The notes beneath the pieces are model-generated. The model saw only the letters and a list, made by a program, of their open reading frames with translations. It was not told the DNA's origin and did not search any database. This document shows, piece after piece, positions 1-8,546 of a stretch of DNA of 64,000 bases. The translations under genes and the position numbers were made by a program. Source of the DNA: Ktedonosporobacter rubrisoli (GTDB lineage: Bacteria; Chloroflexota; Ktedonobacteria; Ktedonobacterales; Ktedonobacteraceae); NCBI RefSeq assembly GCF_004208415.1, contig NZ_CP035758.1, positions 5,208,001 through 5,272,000 on the forward strand, in the 5' to 3' direction. The first letter of the stretch is position 1. Every line of letters begins with the position of its first letter.

Positions 1-1537
1 GTTCTGGCGAGTTTTGGATCTCCGGTCTTTGAGCCAATTCCTTATAGAATTTCAAGGCCTTCGTATAGCTCGCCTCATTCATTAAGAGATAAGCCTCTTG
101 CTCCCTTAGACGTACAAGCTGTTCGCCAGAAGGCTCGGCAATAAATCCATACGCTTCTTGAAGCAGCGCACGTGCATAAACATTCTGGTGTAGTCGCAGA
201 GCTCTTTGAAGCTCTCGCAAGAGGAGAGCAAAGGCCGCATCCCCAGCCATATCCTTTCTGGCAACGTAGAGCCTATGGTAAAACACCTCAACTTGATAGG
301 CTTGACGTAGCGATGCATCTTGAGTTTGGGCGATGGCCCGTTCATAGTATCTGATCATGCTCTCGCTCAAATCATGCCGAGAACTCCCCATCTGAAGCTC
401 TTGTACCTGCCAGCAATACTTATTCACTAGGCCCCGCATCTCGTCATGCAGCATTAGCTCATCACCGCTGGCCGCTGTCCGCACAAACGAAAATGAGCTT
501 AGTCTTTGCCAGATAGCCTCGATATCTCCATTACGAAAGTCCTTAGGGAGAAGCTCATCCTCACAGAAGAGCCAGCGCAAAATTTCCCGATCCCAACGAT
601 GATAGGCATGAGCCATAAAAAGAACAGCCCAATCAACAGGATTCTCCAAAGTATTGAGTTGACCGACCAGATAGCTTTCAAAGTCCTCTCGATCCCTGTC
701 CTTCCAATCCTTCATCAATAGCTTTTCCAAGGTGATTATTCGCTGATTAAGCAGATCTACCAGCAATCCAACCAGGATAGGGCGCCCCTGGGTCTGATTA
801 TAAAGCGCGTCAAGCGCTGACTGCTGAAGCGGCAAAATATCGCGCACATTGAGATTATCATCAATGAAGCGAAGCATCTCTTGCTTTGTAAAAGCCTTGA
901 CGAGAATGTGGCGCACAAGATGTTCACGCCCATGCCAGCTCACGCTGTCAGCATCGGGCTCATTGCGCCCAGCAATGACAAAACCAAGTTTGGCGAAGCC
1001 ATAGGTGTCTGGAAAAATATGCTTAGGTGTAAACGAAACCATAGCAGGAAATTGCTCAATACGCTCATAGGTATCACAAAAGATGATTAAGTGTTTGCCT
1101 GGATCGTTAATTTTCTTTTCCAGCTCTGCCAAATCGTCAACTAATGAATCGCGCAATAATCTAGTATATTCTTCATTTTTAGGTTCTTTCATTTCTTGCT
1201 GATATTGCTCAAAAACTTGCTCAAAGGCAGCTGGTTGCCAATCGGGATAAACTTGCTTTAGGGCATCCACTACCCTACGCGCTATTTCGGGTCCGCTGCG
1301 ATCGCGAATGCTAAAGAAATCTATCATCGCTGTAGCGACTTCCCGGCGCTCTCTAGCAATCGACATGCATTTGTGTAAAAGCCACGACTTGCCAATTCCT
1401 CCCTTTGGGCCCTCACCTGCGTCGTGTAGGAATAAGACCAGGGGCGCCTGCTGCGCTGGCGCTTCAAGCCAGGATTGAAAGGACTCAAGCTCTTTTTCAT
1501 GTCCCACAAAATGATTTTTAATCTGATCCTCCAGCAT
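1..1537 (-). CDS. STAND/AAA-type NTPase with C-terminal TPR-like helices (3' end outside window)
   Basis: The reading frame is open from an ATG at 1537 down to position 2 and has no stop in the window, so the gene is truncated by the window edge. GGAGGAG lies 8 bases upstream of the ATG. The N-terminus has a P-loop, GPKGGIGKS (about residues 43-51), a Walker B-like strand LIIFCDTYE (about 150-158) and a sensor-like VIAGR (about 187-191). This is the layout of NACHT/NB-ARC/Orc1-like signal-transduction ATPases. The last part visible is a run of amphipathic helices with A-x-x-L spacing, probably TPR-like. It lies 250 bases downstream of the ClpB-like gene on the same strand. STAND proteins act as oligomerising sensors in regulation or phage defence. 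Which role applies cannot be told, because the sensor end is outside the window. Confidence 0.8.
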   Translation of the reverse strand, partial: MLEDQIKNHFVGHEKELESFQSWLEAPAQQAPLVLFLHDAGEGPKGGIGKSWLLHKCMSIARERREVATAMIDFFSIRDRSGPEIARRVVDALKQVYPDWQPAAFEQVFEQYQQEMKEPKNEEYTRLLRDSLVDDLAELEKKINDPGKHLIIFCDTYERIEQFPAMVSFTPKHIFPDTYGFAKLGFVIAGRNEPDADSVSWHGREHLVRHILVKAFTKQEMLRFIDDNLNVRDILPLQQSALDALYNQTQGRPILVGLLVDLLNQRIITLEKLLMKDWKDRDREDFESYLVGQLNTLENPVDWAVLFMAHAYHRWDREILRWLFCEDELLPKDFRNGDIEAIWQRLSSFSFVRTAASGDELMLHDEMRGLVNKYCWQVQELQMGSSRHDLSESMIRYYERAIAQTQDASLRQAYQVEVFYHRLYVARKDMAGDAAFALLLRELQRALRLHQNVYARALLQEAYGFIAEPSGEQLVRLREQEAYLLMNEASYTKALKFYKELAQRPEIQNSPE

Positions 1538-1788
1538 ATGCGCTTACTCCTCCAGTGACACTACCTTGCGGACATTATAGGTATTCCAATGCTATGAGAT
1601 ATGCCGCGCTCCCTCTCCACATATTCTCCAAAGCAGATGAGCAATACATTATTTATAACTACAGTTTACATCCGGCACTGTACTATCCAGTTCTCCCATA
1701 GCAGATAGTGGGGTTCCACAGTTTTTCTGCTCAATATATACTGAGCGCTGTTAAATATTGCTGATTCTTTATTAGCTCTTTGGAGCTA

Positions 1789-3339
1789 TCATTTCTCGTT
1801 TGAGAGATCCGACCAGGGAAACAGGCCAGGAAAGTGAAATTCGCTATTATTGCGACAAAACAACTGCGCTTCAAGCATAGCCTGGGTGATTACTTTCTTG
1901 CCACCTCTCTGTTGAGGCGCCGGACTTGTCCATAGCCCTTCTATCCGTGCGGTTGCTGCCTCTAAAGCTGCAGTAAATTTGATGCGCGTATCCTCATCTG
2001 TATGCAAAGCTTCTTGCGTAAGGAGATTTCTGAGTGCGATCCGCGCATCGCCGACCAGATTACAAATCTGCTGTTCCCCGCGCCCGAATGTGAAGATACA
2101 ATCTTCTATCAGATCAATAGCGAGATAAGGAAATGTTTTACGCTGCTTATCGATCCAGATGCCTGGCTCCAATATAAAAAGGCTGTCCATGGCATCATCA
2201 TCAAGGATATAGCCTTGCCGCTCCCAGCAAGGATAGAGATACTTTTTCAGTAGAGGCTGTAGCTTATCTTTATCATTAAGCTTTTCCGGCTCGGCCAGAA
2301 TGGCATTATCTAAACTCAATAACCACTCATTCCTGTCCGGATGCTTCTCGTAGTAGAAATAGCAGCCTATAATATTGGCTCCTTGTGGGCGGGCAAGCTG
2401 CTCTTTGAGCTTTCTATCCTGGGCATTCCGCTTCGTGCAGGTCTCAAGCCCTATGATCAAGAGTACAGCATGCGCCTTTATAGATTCATTCTTCAAATAA
2501 TCCAGTACCCGGGCAGGATATAAGTAACGCTTGCGATTATATAAATCACGCAGATGGTTCAGGGATATTCGCCAGAGCTTATAACCTTTCAGTCGTTCCA
2601 AAGATACATTTACTTCCTGTTGCCGGGTGGTAAGCTCCAAATGATAGGCCAGGAGTAGGTCGAGAACATTTATGACCGATCCATTTTGCCCGATAATGAT
2701 GATGATCTTATCCTGCATCTGTCTCTCCAGATGCCCCAGCAGCGTATTGAGGGTCACACTGTATAATGCAGAGTCAATGTACTCTAGCCTGGCCGCGTCT
2801 AGCCGCGCAGCAGTTGCAGAGATGTCCGCCACCAGGTGCATGATATCCGCATGGTCTTCCTGGTTAATAGTGCTTTGTGTATAGCCCTTAGAGGTCGAAG
2901 AATAGGTCTTGCCCGCCTCGATATTCGCCGCCAGCAGCTTTCTCAACTCCAGGGTTGGAACCTGGTGGGCTAGCATCAGCTGCTCTACCGTATAGCTCTT
3001 CTCAAGGATCTGGCTGAGGATCAATACTGCGCTGATCTGAATGTGCTCTCTCTGGGCCAGGTCAAGGCAAGCCAGCTGGTACATCTCTAAGCCCAGATAA
3101 AATATCTCTTTTCGCATTTTATCCTGCACATCTTCTATCAGCTGCCTCAGAGAATCTATATTTAAGTTATTCACTATCTGTCCCCTGATTGCCAGCTTTG
3201 AGTTCGTCAGTGCCACAAACCAGATATGCAGTATGTTTGTCTCTATACCTTGAGTATTCGCTATATCCTCAGCGCTTTGTAAGAGTAACAGAGCTTGCTC
3301 GTTCAAGAGTGAGCCCCAGATGTCTAATATTTTGCTCAT
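1789..3339 (-). CDS. ClpB/ClpC-like protein with a degenerate D1 ATPase domain
   Basis: Residues about 16-142 (numbered from the GTG at 3348) form two Clp N-domain repeats. They are followed by a complete but decayed Clp D1 module. The Walker A slot reads IGQNGSVIN (220-227), where ClpB has GEPGVGKT. The Walker B slot reads VLLIIGLE (295-302) instead of ILFIDELH. The IIGCYFYYE block (326-334) sits where ClpB has the IGATT..EY block, and the arginine-finger region reads SLDNAI. Fold landmarks remain, notably YLAIDLIED (408-416), which matches the KAIDLIDEA helix. There is no D2. The protein therefore probably binds Clp-type partners or substrates without hydrolysing ATP. The ATG at 3339 fits an AGGTG ribosome site better than the in-frame GTG at 3348. 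A strong promoter lies at 3547-3575. Homology is judged by eye. Confidence 0.75.
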   Translation of the reverse strand: MSKILDIWGSLLNEQALLLLQSAEDIANTQGIETNILHIWFVALTNSKLAIRGQIVNNLNIDSLRQLIEDVQDKMRKEIFYLGLEMYQLACLDLAQREHIQISAVLILSQILEKSYTVEQLMLAHQVPTLELRKLLAANIEAGKTYSSTSKGYTQSTINQEDHADIMHLVADISATAARLDAARLEYIDSALYSVTLNTLLGHLERQMQDKIIIIIGQNGSVINVLDLLLAYHLELTTRQQEVNVSLERLKGYKLWRISLNHLRDLYNRKRYLYPARVLDYLKNESIKAHAVLLIIGLETCTKRNAQDRKLKEQLARPQGANIIGCYFYYEKHPDRNEWLLSLDNAILAEPEKLNDKDKLQPLLKKYLYPCWERQGYILDDDAMDSLFILEPGIWIDKQRKTFPYLAIDLIEDCIFTFGRGEQQICNLVGDARIALRNLLTQEALHTDEDTRIKFTAALEAATARIEGLWTSPAPQQRGGKKVITQAMLEAQLFCRNNSEFHFPGLFPWSDLSNEK

Positions 3340-3546
3340 AGATAGCACCTACCTCTCTGACTTGCAAGCTTTTCTTGCTCCTTCACACCATGGCTGGAAG
3401 TAACCTGCTAGAGTTGACTTACCGGATGTAAGAAATAGAAGAAGTAAATCTATAGTCTACCCAACAAAATAAGCGTAAAATAGTATTTAAAGCCGTAACC
3501 TTCATAGCAAAGCAACCATCCACCCATAAAACGTAATTTGCAGGTA

Positions 3547-3575
3547 ATTATATTCATGGCAATTAATGACGTCAA
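3547..3575 (-). promoter_or_regulatory. Sigma-A promoter for the ClpB-like gene
   Basis: On the minus strand, TTGACG (3575-3570), a 17-base spacer and a perfect TATAAT (3552-3547). Transcription would start near 3540 and leave about 200 bases of leader before the ATG at 3339. Confidence 0.65.
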
Positions 3576-3658
3576 TACATAAGACGAAATTTAAGGCCGG
3601 ATATAAAAATATAGATCGACATATGTAAATTTAAGCAAATTTAGGTTTTTGCCAGGTC

Positions 3659-3687
3659 TTGAAAATATAGCTTATCTATTTTATACT
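3659..3687 (+). promoter_or_regulatory. Sigma-A promoter for the ion transporter gene
   Basis: TTGAAA (3659-3664), a 17-base spacer and TATACT (3682-3687), with AT-rich sequence upstream. It is divergent to the promoter at 3547-3575. The rest of the 3340-3738 gap is AT-rich and shows no other feature. Confidence 0.65.
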
Positions 3688-3738
3688 CTTTACATGCCAA
3701 TAATGTATTTAGAAAAATAAGTGCTGCACAAGAAGAAT

Positions 3739-5376
3739 ATGCCAAAAGCTCAAGACACTGCTCAAACCGAGCTGCTTACTCCTAAACAAAAAGCCTTCGC
3801 CCTGATCAGACGCAAGCCGCCTTTGCCCATCATGGCGAAGAATGTGAGTGATTCCCTTCCCGTACAGAGCACCGAGCTTGCTAGGCCTGCCAGCCTGGAT
3901 CAGGACAGCCAACCTTTCCTGCCTGAATCTTCATGGGTAAAAGCTTTTACCCCACAAGCTATCGAGAGAACCTTTAGACGACGCTGGAGACAAGTTGGAG
4001 GACTGCTGCTTGGGCTGACCATACTCTTGCTTTTTCAGTTTCATCCTTTCTTTGGCCACCTGGGTCTACAAGCGCTCGGCCCTCTGTTGGGGATAGCAGT
4101 AGTGGTCTGTTCCCTCTTTGGAGAGCTCCCTCCCTGGCTCTCCTGGACACAGCGCTTGGGAAGCTGGCTCTTTCCCGGTATTCTGCTGGGCACACTGCTC
4201 CTCCTGCTCTCGGGCGTCTTTCTACATCCAACACCTGAATCTCCGTTCTTGGCCTTCAGTCCTCTGGTATGGGCCGCCTATATTTCCATCGTCCTGGTCA
4301 GCCTCTCCTTCGAAGTCTCGCCCCTGCCTGACTTGCTCTCTCTCTTTTGCCAGCGTTTACCCCTCAAAGCGGCGGTGCTCATCCCGCTCTACATCTGTAT
4401 TGCCGGGTTGCTGGGCAATTTCTTTGATGGGGTCTCGATCATGGCCATCTCTGTCGTGATCTTCCTGGCCTTCGTCGAACGAATCTGGGCCATCCGAGCC
4501 TCCTTTACCTTGCTCTTTGGCGGCCTGATCTCCAATTTGATCACAGTGGCTGCCGAACCGACCAATATCAAGTTTCAAGACGTGCTCGCGCCCGTACTGG
4601 CACGCTCGCCCTCGCCCTTCTGGCTCGCGAACTTGCCGATCTCGCTCTGTGGCATCCTCTTGCCTGCTCTCTGCCTGGCCGTCTGGATGCAGATCGCGCA
4701 CGTCCCCTGGCGGCAGCGCCAGCCAGAGCCTCTGGCCCTTGGGCTGCCTTTTTCCTCACCGCGCAGCCGTCTGGAAGTCCTGATGGCATTGTTGGCTATG
4801 GGCCTGCTGGCCGGGGGCATCCTCGTTCACGCGATATTGGGAGCCCTGTCCTCAGGGCAGGCACTCTCACTCTGGCTGCTGCTGCTCCCAGCTGGTCTGA
4901 CGGCGCTGCTCCATCTGCTGCTCTTCCAGCACCTGCCACACGTCAAGGAGCATCTGGGCGAGCAATGGCCGATCTGGCTCAAACTTGCCCTCATCTTCTC
5001 GCTGCTCTGGGTAATCCAATATGGCCTCACCCAGCCAATCAACCTCTTGAGCGCCTTTTTTTGCTGGCCACAAGCACTCCAATATGCGCTGATGATCGTG
5101 CTGGCCCTCTGCTCAGCGGTGACCGATAACGTGGCTATCGCTGCCATGCTCGGAGCTCTGCTTCTTAGCCAACCCCTTCCCTTCTGGCAGATCCGCCTCT
5201 TGCTCATCCTCTTTACCTGGTCTGGCGGCTTGACGCCTTTTGGCTGCCTGCAAAGCCTGGCCCTCAATGCGCGCTTACACCTCTCGCTAGGGGCCTGGAT
5301 GCGACAAGCCATCTTGTGGGCGACGATAGCTCTACTCGGCGGCGGCCTGGGACTGCTCGCTACGCTAATCTGGTAG
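3739..5376 (+). CDS. Putative Na+/H+ antiporter-like ion transporter (IT superfamily)
   Basis: Integral membrane protein of about 545 residues with a polar, basic N-terminal tail of roughly 75 residues and then a dozen or so hydrophobic segments. Two features recall the NhaD/ArsB ion-transporter superfamily and the putative Na+/H+ antiporter family. One is a mid-protein GNFFDGVSIMAISVV segment followed by ISNLITVAAEPTNIK. The other is a C-terminal SAVTDNVAIAAMLGALL segment with an Asp-Asn pair inside a membrane helix. The substrate is not proven. An in-frame GTG at 3721 is an alternative start, and neither start has a strong ribosome site. It is transcribed alone. A 7-bp hairpin at 5496-5513 lies downstream but has no T-run. 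Confidence 0.65.
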   Translation: MPKAQDTAQTELLTPKQKAFALIRRKPPLPIMAKNVSDSLPVQSTELARPASLDQDSQPFLPESSWVKAFTPQAIERTFRRRWRQVGGLLLGLTILLLFQFHPFFGHLGLQALGPLLGIAVVVCSLFGELPPWLSWTQRLGSWLFPGILLGTLLLLLSGVFLHPTPESPFLAFSPLVWAAYISIVLVSLSFEVSPLPDLLSLFCQRLPLKAAVLIPLYICIAGLLGNFFDGVSIMAISVVIFLAFVERIWAIRASFTLLFGGLISNLITVAAEPTNIKFQDVLAPVLARSPSPFWLANLPISLCGILLPALCLAVWMQIAHVPWRQRQPEPLALGLPFSSPRSRLEVLMALLAMGLLAGGILVHAILGALSSGQALSLWLLLLPAGLTALLHLLLFQHLPHVKEHLGEQWPIWLKLALIFSLLWVIQYGLTQPINLLSAFFCWPQALQYALMIVLALCSAVTDNVAIAAMLGALLLSQPLPFWQIRLLLILFTWSGGLTPFGCLQSLALNARLHLSLGAWMRQAILWATIALLGGGLGLLATLIW

Positions 5377-5685
5377 CTCTAAATTGCCTAGCTTGAGACC
5401 TCTTTTCCATATAAAAGCAAAGCACATATCCTGAAAATGGAGCCAATACCAATAAACTACTTATGGTGGAGCTAAAGTGGAGGATATGATGAAATAGATA
5501 GCGTTAGCTATCTTTAGCTAAAAAAATGTTATTATAATAACAACTCATATTTATTACCGTTTCCCTGCCCGGCGAGCCAGAGCTAGAAAGGAGGATGCAT
5601 AGCAATAGCCCTGAACCAACGATAGCACTGGAAAGTCTTATACACCCCTGACTTCAAGACACAGTTAAAAGAGAGGTAATCAGTA

Positions 5686-7143
5686 ATGGATGCACATGAA
5701 GAAACCATGCCTTCTCTTCCCCTCGAAGGAAAAACGCTAGGTACCCACTCGGAAGCCCCACGCCTGCAACGAGGAGTCCTTGGCCTGCTCGATATCGCCA
5801 CATCGACGATGGCCAATATCGCTCCGGCAATGAGTTTTTTCTTTAGTTCGGCTCTCGTTGCGCAAGTGGCGGGAATCGGCTCTCCTCTAACGATTATTGT
5901 GGCCGCTATCGCCATAGCGCTGCTAGGAAATACGCTAGCAGAATTCTCGCGCTCAATTCCATCAACCGGCTCATTCATTACCTTTATTGGCAAAACCTTC
6001 GGCCCCACGCTAGCAGTTGCCACGACCATCGTTGTTAGTCTTGGCTACATTATTGCGATGGCATCGGTAATCGATATATCTGGTGGGTGGACACAGACAA
6101 TCCTGCAACGCTATCTGGGCATCAACGTGCCCTGGCAATTGCTCACACTTATCTTTGTCGCTATAGTTTTTTATTTGATGGTAAGAGGAGTGCATATCTC
6201 GACACGGTGGGCAGGCTATTTCTTCTTGCTGGAAATGGCTGTCCTGGTGATCGTATCTGTCGCTGTACTAATAACTCATGGCAGCCAGCTTTCGCTAGCA
6301 CCATTTAATCCAGGTAACATTACCGATGGGCTGGCCGGCCTGGGTCTGGCATTCCCAATTAGCGTCTACATGTTTATTGGCTGGGAGAACTCGGCTTCGT
6401 TGGCCGAGGAGACCAACGATCCACGGCGCAACGTTCCCAAGGCAATCTACATCAGCATTCTGCTCATGGCTTTGAGCTATGTGTTGTTCATGTATGCCAC
6501 AGTTGTGGCCTTTAACTACAATATCAAGGATCTTTCCGCGGCCGAAGTTCCCTTTGTGGCCGCCGCCGAAAAGGTCTCGGCGATCCTGGCTCTGCTGGCG
6601 TATATCGCCGGCTTTACTTCTACGATGAGTGCGATGATCGCCGGCTCAAATTCGCAGGCACGCTTGATCTTCAACGCAGCGCGAGAAGGCTTATTACCAG
6701 CCGCAATTGCCCGCGTTCACGAGAAGTCGCGCACTCCCTGGGTAAGCTTTCTGATCTTCTTTGGTATCGGCCTGGCTATTGTCTATATCTTCGGCTGGAA
6801 GGTTGACTCGGTGACGTTCTTTGGCGATATTGCCTCGCTCGGTTCAATTCCGGTCTCTCTGACCTATCTCGTCGCCAATATAGCTCTCCCTGTCTATTAC
6901 CGAAGATATCACCGAGATCAGTTTTCGCTGTTGAGGCACCTCATCTTGCCACTGCTTGGTGTTCTGGCGATTGGCTTTCCCCTCTGGGGCCTTATCCAGC
7001 CTAACCAGCCGGCTCCATTTAATCTTTTCCCTTGGATTAGCCTGGCCATCGTTATCGTTGCCCTCATCTATGGGATCATTCTAACGCGCCGAGATCCCAC
7101 GCTCGCCGAGCGCGTTGGATCGATTATAGCCGACCGCGAATAA
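5686..7143 (+). CDS. APC-family amino acid permease
   Basis: 485 residues with about 12 membrane segments, typical for the APC superfamily. The conserved first-helix region (PAMSFFFSSALVAQVAG) and the GWENSASLAEETNDPRRNVPKA block at about residue 228 are diagnostic of amino acid/polyamine permeases that import by H+ symport or exchange. The ATG has GAGAGG 8 bases upstream. There is no enzyme gene next to it to suggest a substrate. The 309-base gap before it (5377-5685) is AT-rich, with a TTATTATAATAA inverted repeat around 5530 and no clear promoter. Confidence 0.85.
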   Translation: MDAHEETMPSLPLEGKTLGTHSEAPRLQRGVLGLLDIATSTMANIAPAMSFFFSSALVAQVAGIGSPLTIIVAAIAIALLGNTLAEFSRSIPSTGSFITFIGKTFGPTLAVATTIVVSLGYIIAMASVIDISGGWTQTILQRYLGINVPWQLLTLIFVAIVFYLMVRGVHISTRWAGYFFLLEMAVLVIVSVAVLITHGSQLSLAPFNPGNITDGLAGLGLAFPISVYMFIGWENSASLAEETNDPRRNVPKAIYISILLMALSYVLFMYATVVAFNYNIKDLSAAEVPFVAAAEKVSAILALLAYIAGFTSTMSAMIAGSNSQARLIFNAAREGLLPAAIARVHEKSRTPWVSFLIFFGIGLAIVYIFGWKVDSVTFFGDIASLGSIPVSLTYLVANIALPVYYRRYHRDQFSLLRHLILPLLGVLAIGFPLWGLIQPNQPAPFNLFPWISLAIVIVALIYGIILTRRDPTLAERVGSIIADRE

Positions 7144-7398
7144 GATCGAAAAGGGTGAAGAGTGTATGCTTTGTCCTGGCAGACGAGGCTGCATTCTTCA
7201 CGCCGTGCCGGTGAAGAGGTAGCCGGTAGGAAGGTTGCTTTTGTCCACTCAATGCTTCAATATGACACAAAATTTGTGCGCTGTCTCTCCATATCGTTAT
7301 ATACTATAGGGTGCGAAGATAAATGCATACCCTACACACTATTCATTAAGCCGACCAAACGGCACACATGCTAGCAAGCTAGCGAGGAGGGCTACCAC

Positions 7399-7914
7399 AT
7401 GTGGTACAATGACCGACGAGCCGCACGCCAGGCCTATAGAGAGGCGCGCAGACAAGCGCGTCAGGCCTTTCGGGATACTCGTTATAACTATAGAGGTTGG
7501 TACGGACCTAGACGATCGAGGGGCTTTGTAGGCTTTCTCATCGCATTTTTTATCTTTGTTTTCATTTTCTCCCATTCCTGGGTGTGGATTGTGCTAGGAG
7601 CCATCGCTATTGCCATTCTTGCCAGCATGTTTGGTCGCAGCATGAGATCATCCGGCACGTGGTTTGGCGGTACGAATTATCAGCAACCGCCTCAGCAACA
7701 ACCATACCAACAACCATACCAACAACCATATCAGCAACAATCATACCAGTCCTACGATCAGGGATACAGGCCTCAACAACCACCTGAGCAGCCAGCGCCA
7801 AACGCATATTATGAGGGTGGACAGCAGCATAGCTATCCCTCGCAGACTGCTGGGAACCAGTATGAAGAACCCCATGCTCAATATCCTGAGCAGATGCCGC
7901 CGATGGAGCAGTAA
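7399..7914 (+). CDS. Small membrane protein with Q/P/Y-rich tail
   Basis: 171 residues. The N-terminus is very basic, with repeated R/A/Q spacing (residues 1-40). One long hydrophobic segment follows at about 48-75, then a low-complexity cytoplasmic or extracellular tail with the imperfect repeat QQPYQQPYQQ (about 96-115) and further Q/P/E/Y-rich sequence to the end. GCGAGGAGG is placed correctly upstream of the ATG. No family is recognised. Such tails often drive weak self-association, but that is inference. The 250 bases upstream show nothing distinct. Confidence 0.6.
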   Translation: MWYNDRRAARQAYREARRQARQAFRDTRYNYRGWYGPRRSRGFVGFLIAFFIFVFIFSHSWVWIVLGAIAIAILASMFGRSMRSSGTWFGGTNYQQPPQQQPYQQPYQQPYQQQSYQSYDQGYRPQQPPEQPAPNAYYEGGQQHSYPSQTAGNQYEEPHAQYPEQMPPMEQ

Positions 7915-8115
7915 ATGCTGCCCATCGGCACAGTTTTCCCCTATAGCGCAACACCGTTCCAGCTTTCCCCACCCTGAAGAGCTACAAACCGCTTCTGTTT
8001 CCTCCAGATTACCGTTTTCCCTTCACTCTGAAGCGAATGATTAATCTCCTACTTTCTCTATGCTCATTTCCCTCTTAAAATTTTCTGCCAGCTCTCAGAC
8101 AAATCTTCATCACAA

Positions 8116-8136
8116 ATGATAACTTTTATTTATCAT
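8116..8136. promoter_or_regulatory. Operator-like inverted repeat
   Basis: ATGATAA (8116-8122) and TTATCAT (8130-8136) form a perfect 7-bp inverted repeat just upstream of the -35 box. A third ATGATAA lies inside the promoter spacer (8154-8160). This arrangement suits a repressor, and the regulator is unknown. Confidence 0.5.
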
Positions 8137-8145
8137 TAGAATAAC

Positions 8146-8174
8146 TTGAAAGAATGATAAATCTATGTTATAGT
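8146..8174 (+). promoter_or_regulatory. Sigma-A promoter of the amidohydrolase/ABC importer operon
   Basis: TTGAAA (8146-8151), a 17-base spacer and TATAGT (8169-8174). Transcription would start near 8181, giving a leader of about 365 bases before the GTG at 8547. The region 7915-8115 shows no feature. Confidence 0.7.
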
Positions 8175-8184
8175 GACTACTAAC

Positions 8185-8395
8185 AGTGGCAAGTACACGT
8201 GGAGGAATGAAGCCCGTCCTTTCTACGATGTACCCTGACTCATTGTGTACTTCCACTGTACTGGACACTTTACGGAGGTTATGTCCTGTGATGAGAAGCT
8301 CACGTTGCTAATCTGCTAAAATTATTTCCTGCATGCCTATATGTACTGCTGAACGGCAACTCCTTATGACGTGTATACGTCAGGCTGAGCGTTCA
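8185..8395 (+). promoter_or_regulatory. Structured 5' leader, possible riboswitch or attenuator
   Basis: Two separate helices can form in the leader. Helix 1 pairs AGTGGCAAGTACAC (8185-8198) with GTGTACTTCCACT (8245-8257), 13 pairs with one bulged C, enclosing about 46 bases. Helix 2 is nested: TGAACG (8350-8355) pairs with CGTTCA (8390-8395), and inside it TGACGT (8367-8372) pairs with ACGTCA (8377-8382). No known riboswitch consensus was recognised. Confidence 0.45.
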
Positions 8396-8546
8396 ACAGA
8401 ATTTGTCTAGCACTCTATCAACAGGCGCTTATTTCCATCTCTCTATGCAAGGAGAAAAGTATTTAGCATTTTTGCAGTGTTGGCATGCCTACAGGACATA
8501 GGGACATAGCTTTGCATTTCCAATTTTAGAAAGGTAGAGTCTCTTT

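Noticed and set aside
4118..5312. Several long frames on both strands within the ion transporter gene
   Set aside because: They are GC-rich shadows of the transporter reading frame, with Arg/Ser-rich compositions and no families.
5496..5513. AGATAGC/GCTATCT hairpin as terminator of the transporter gene
   Set aside because: Short AT-rich stem without a T-run on the plus strand.
8185..8400. Guanidine-I, TPP or T-box riboswitch
   Set aside because: The conserved core sequences of these classes are not present. Only generic helices are seen.
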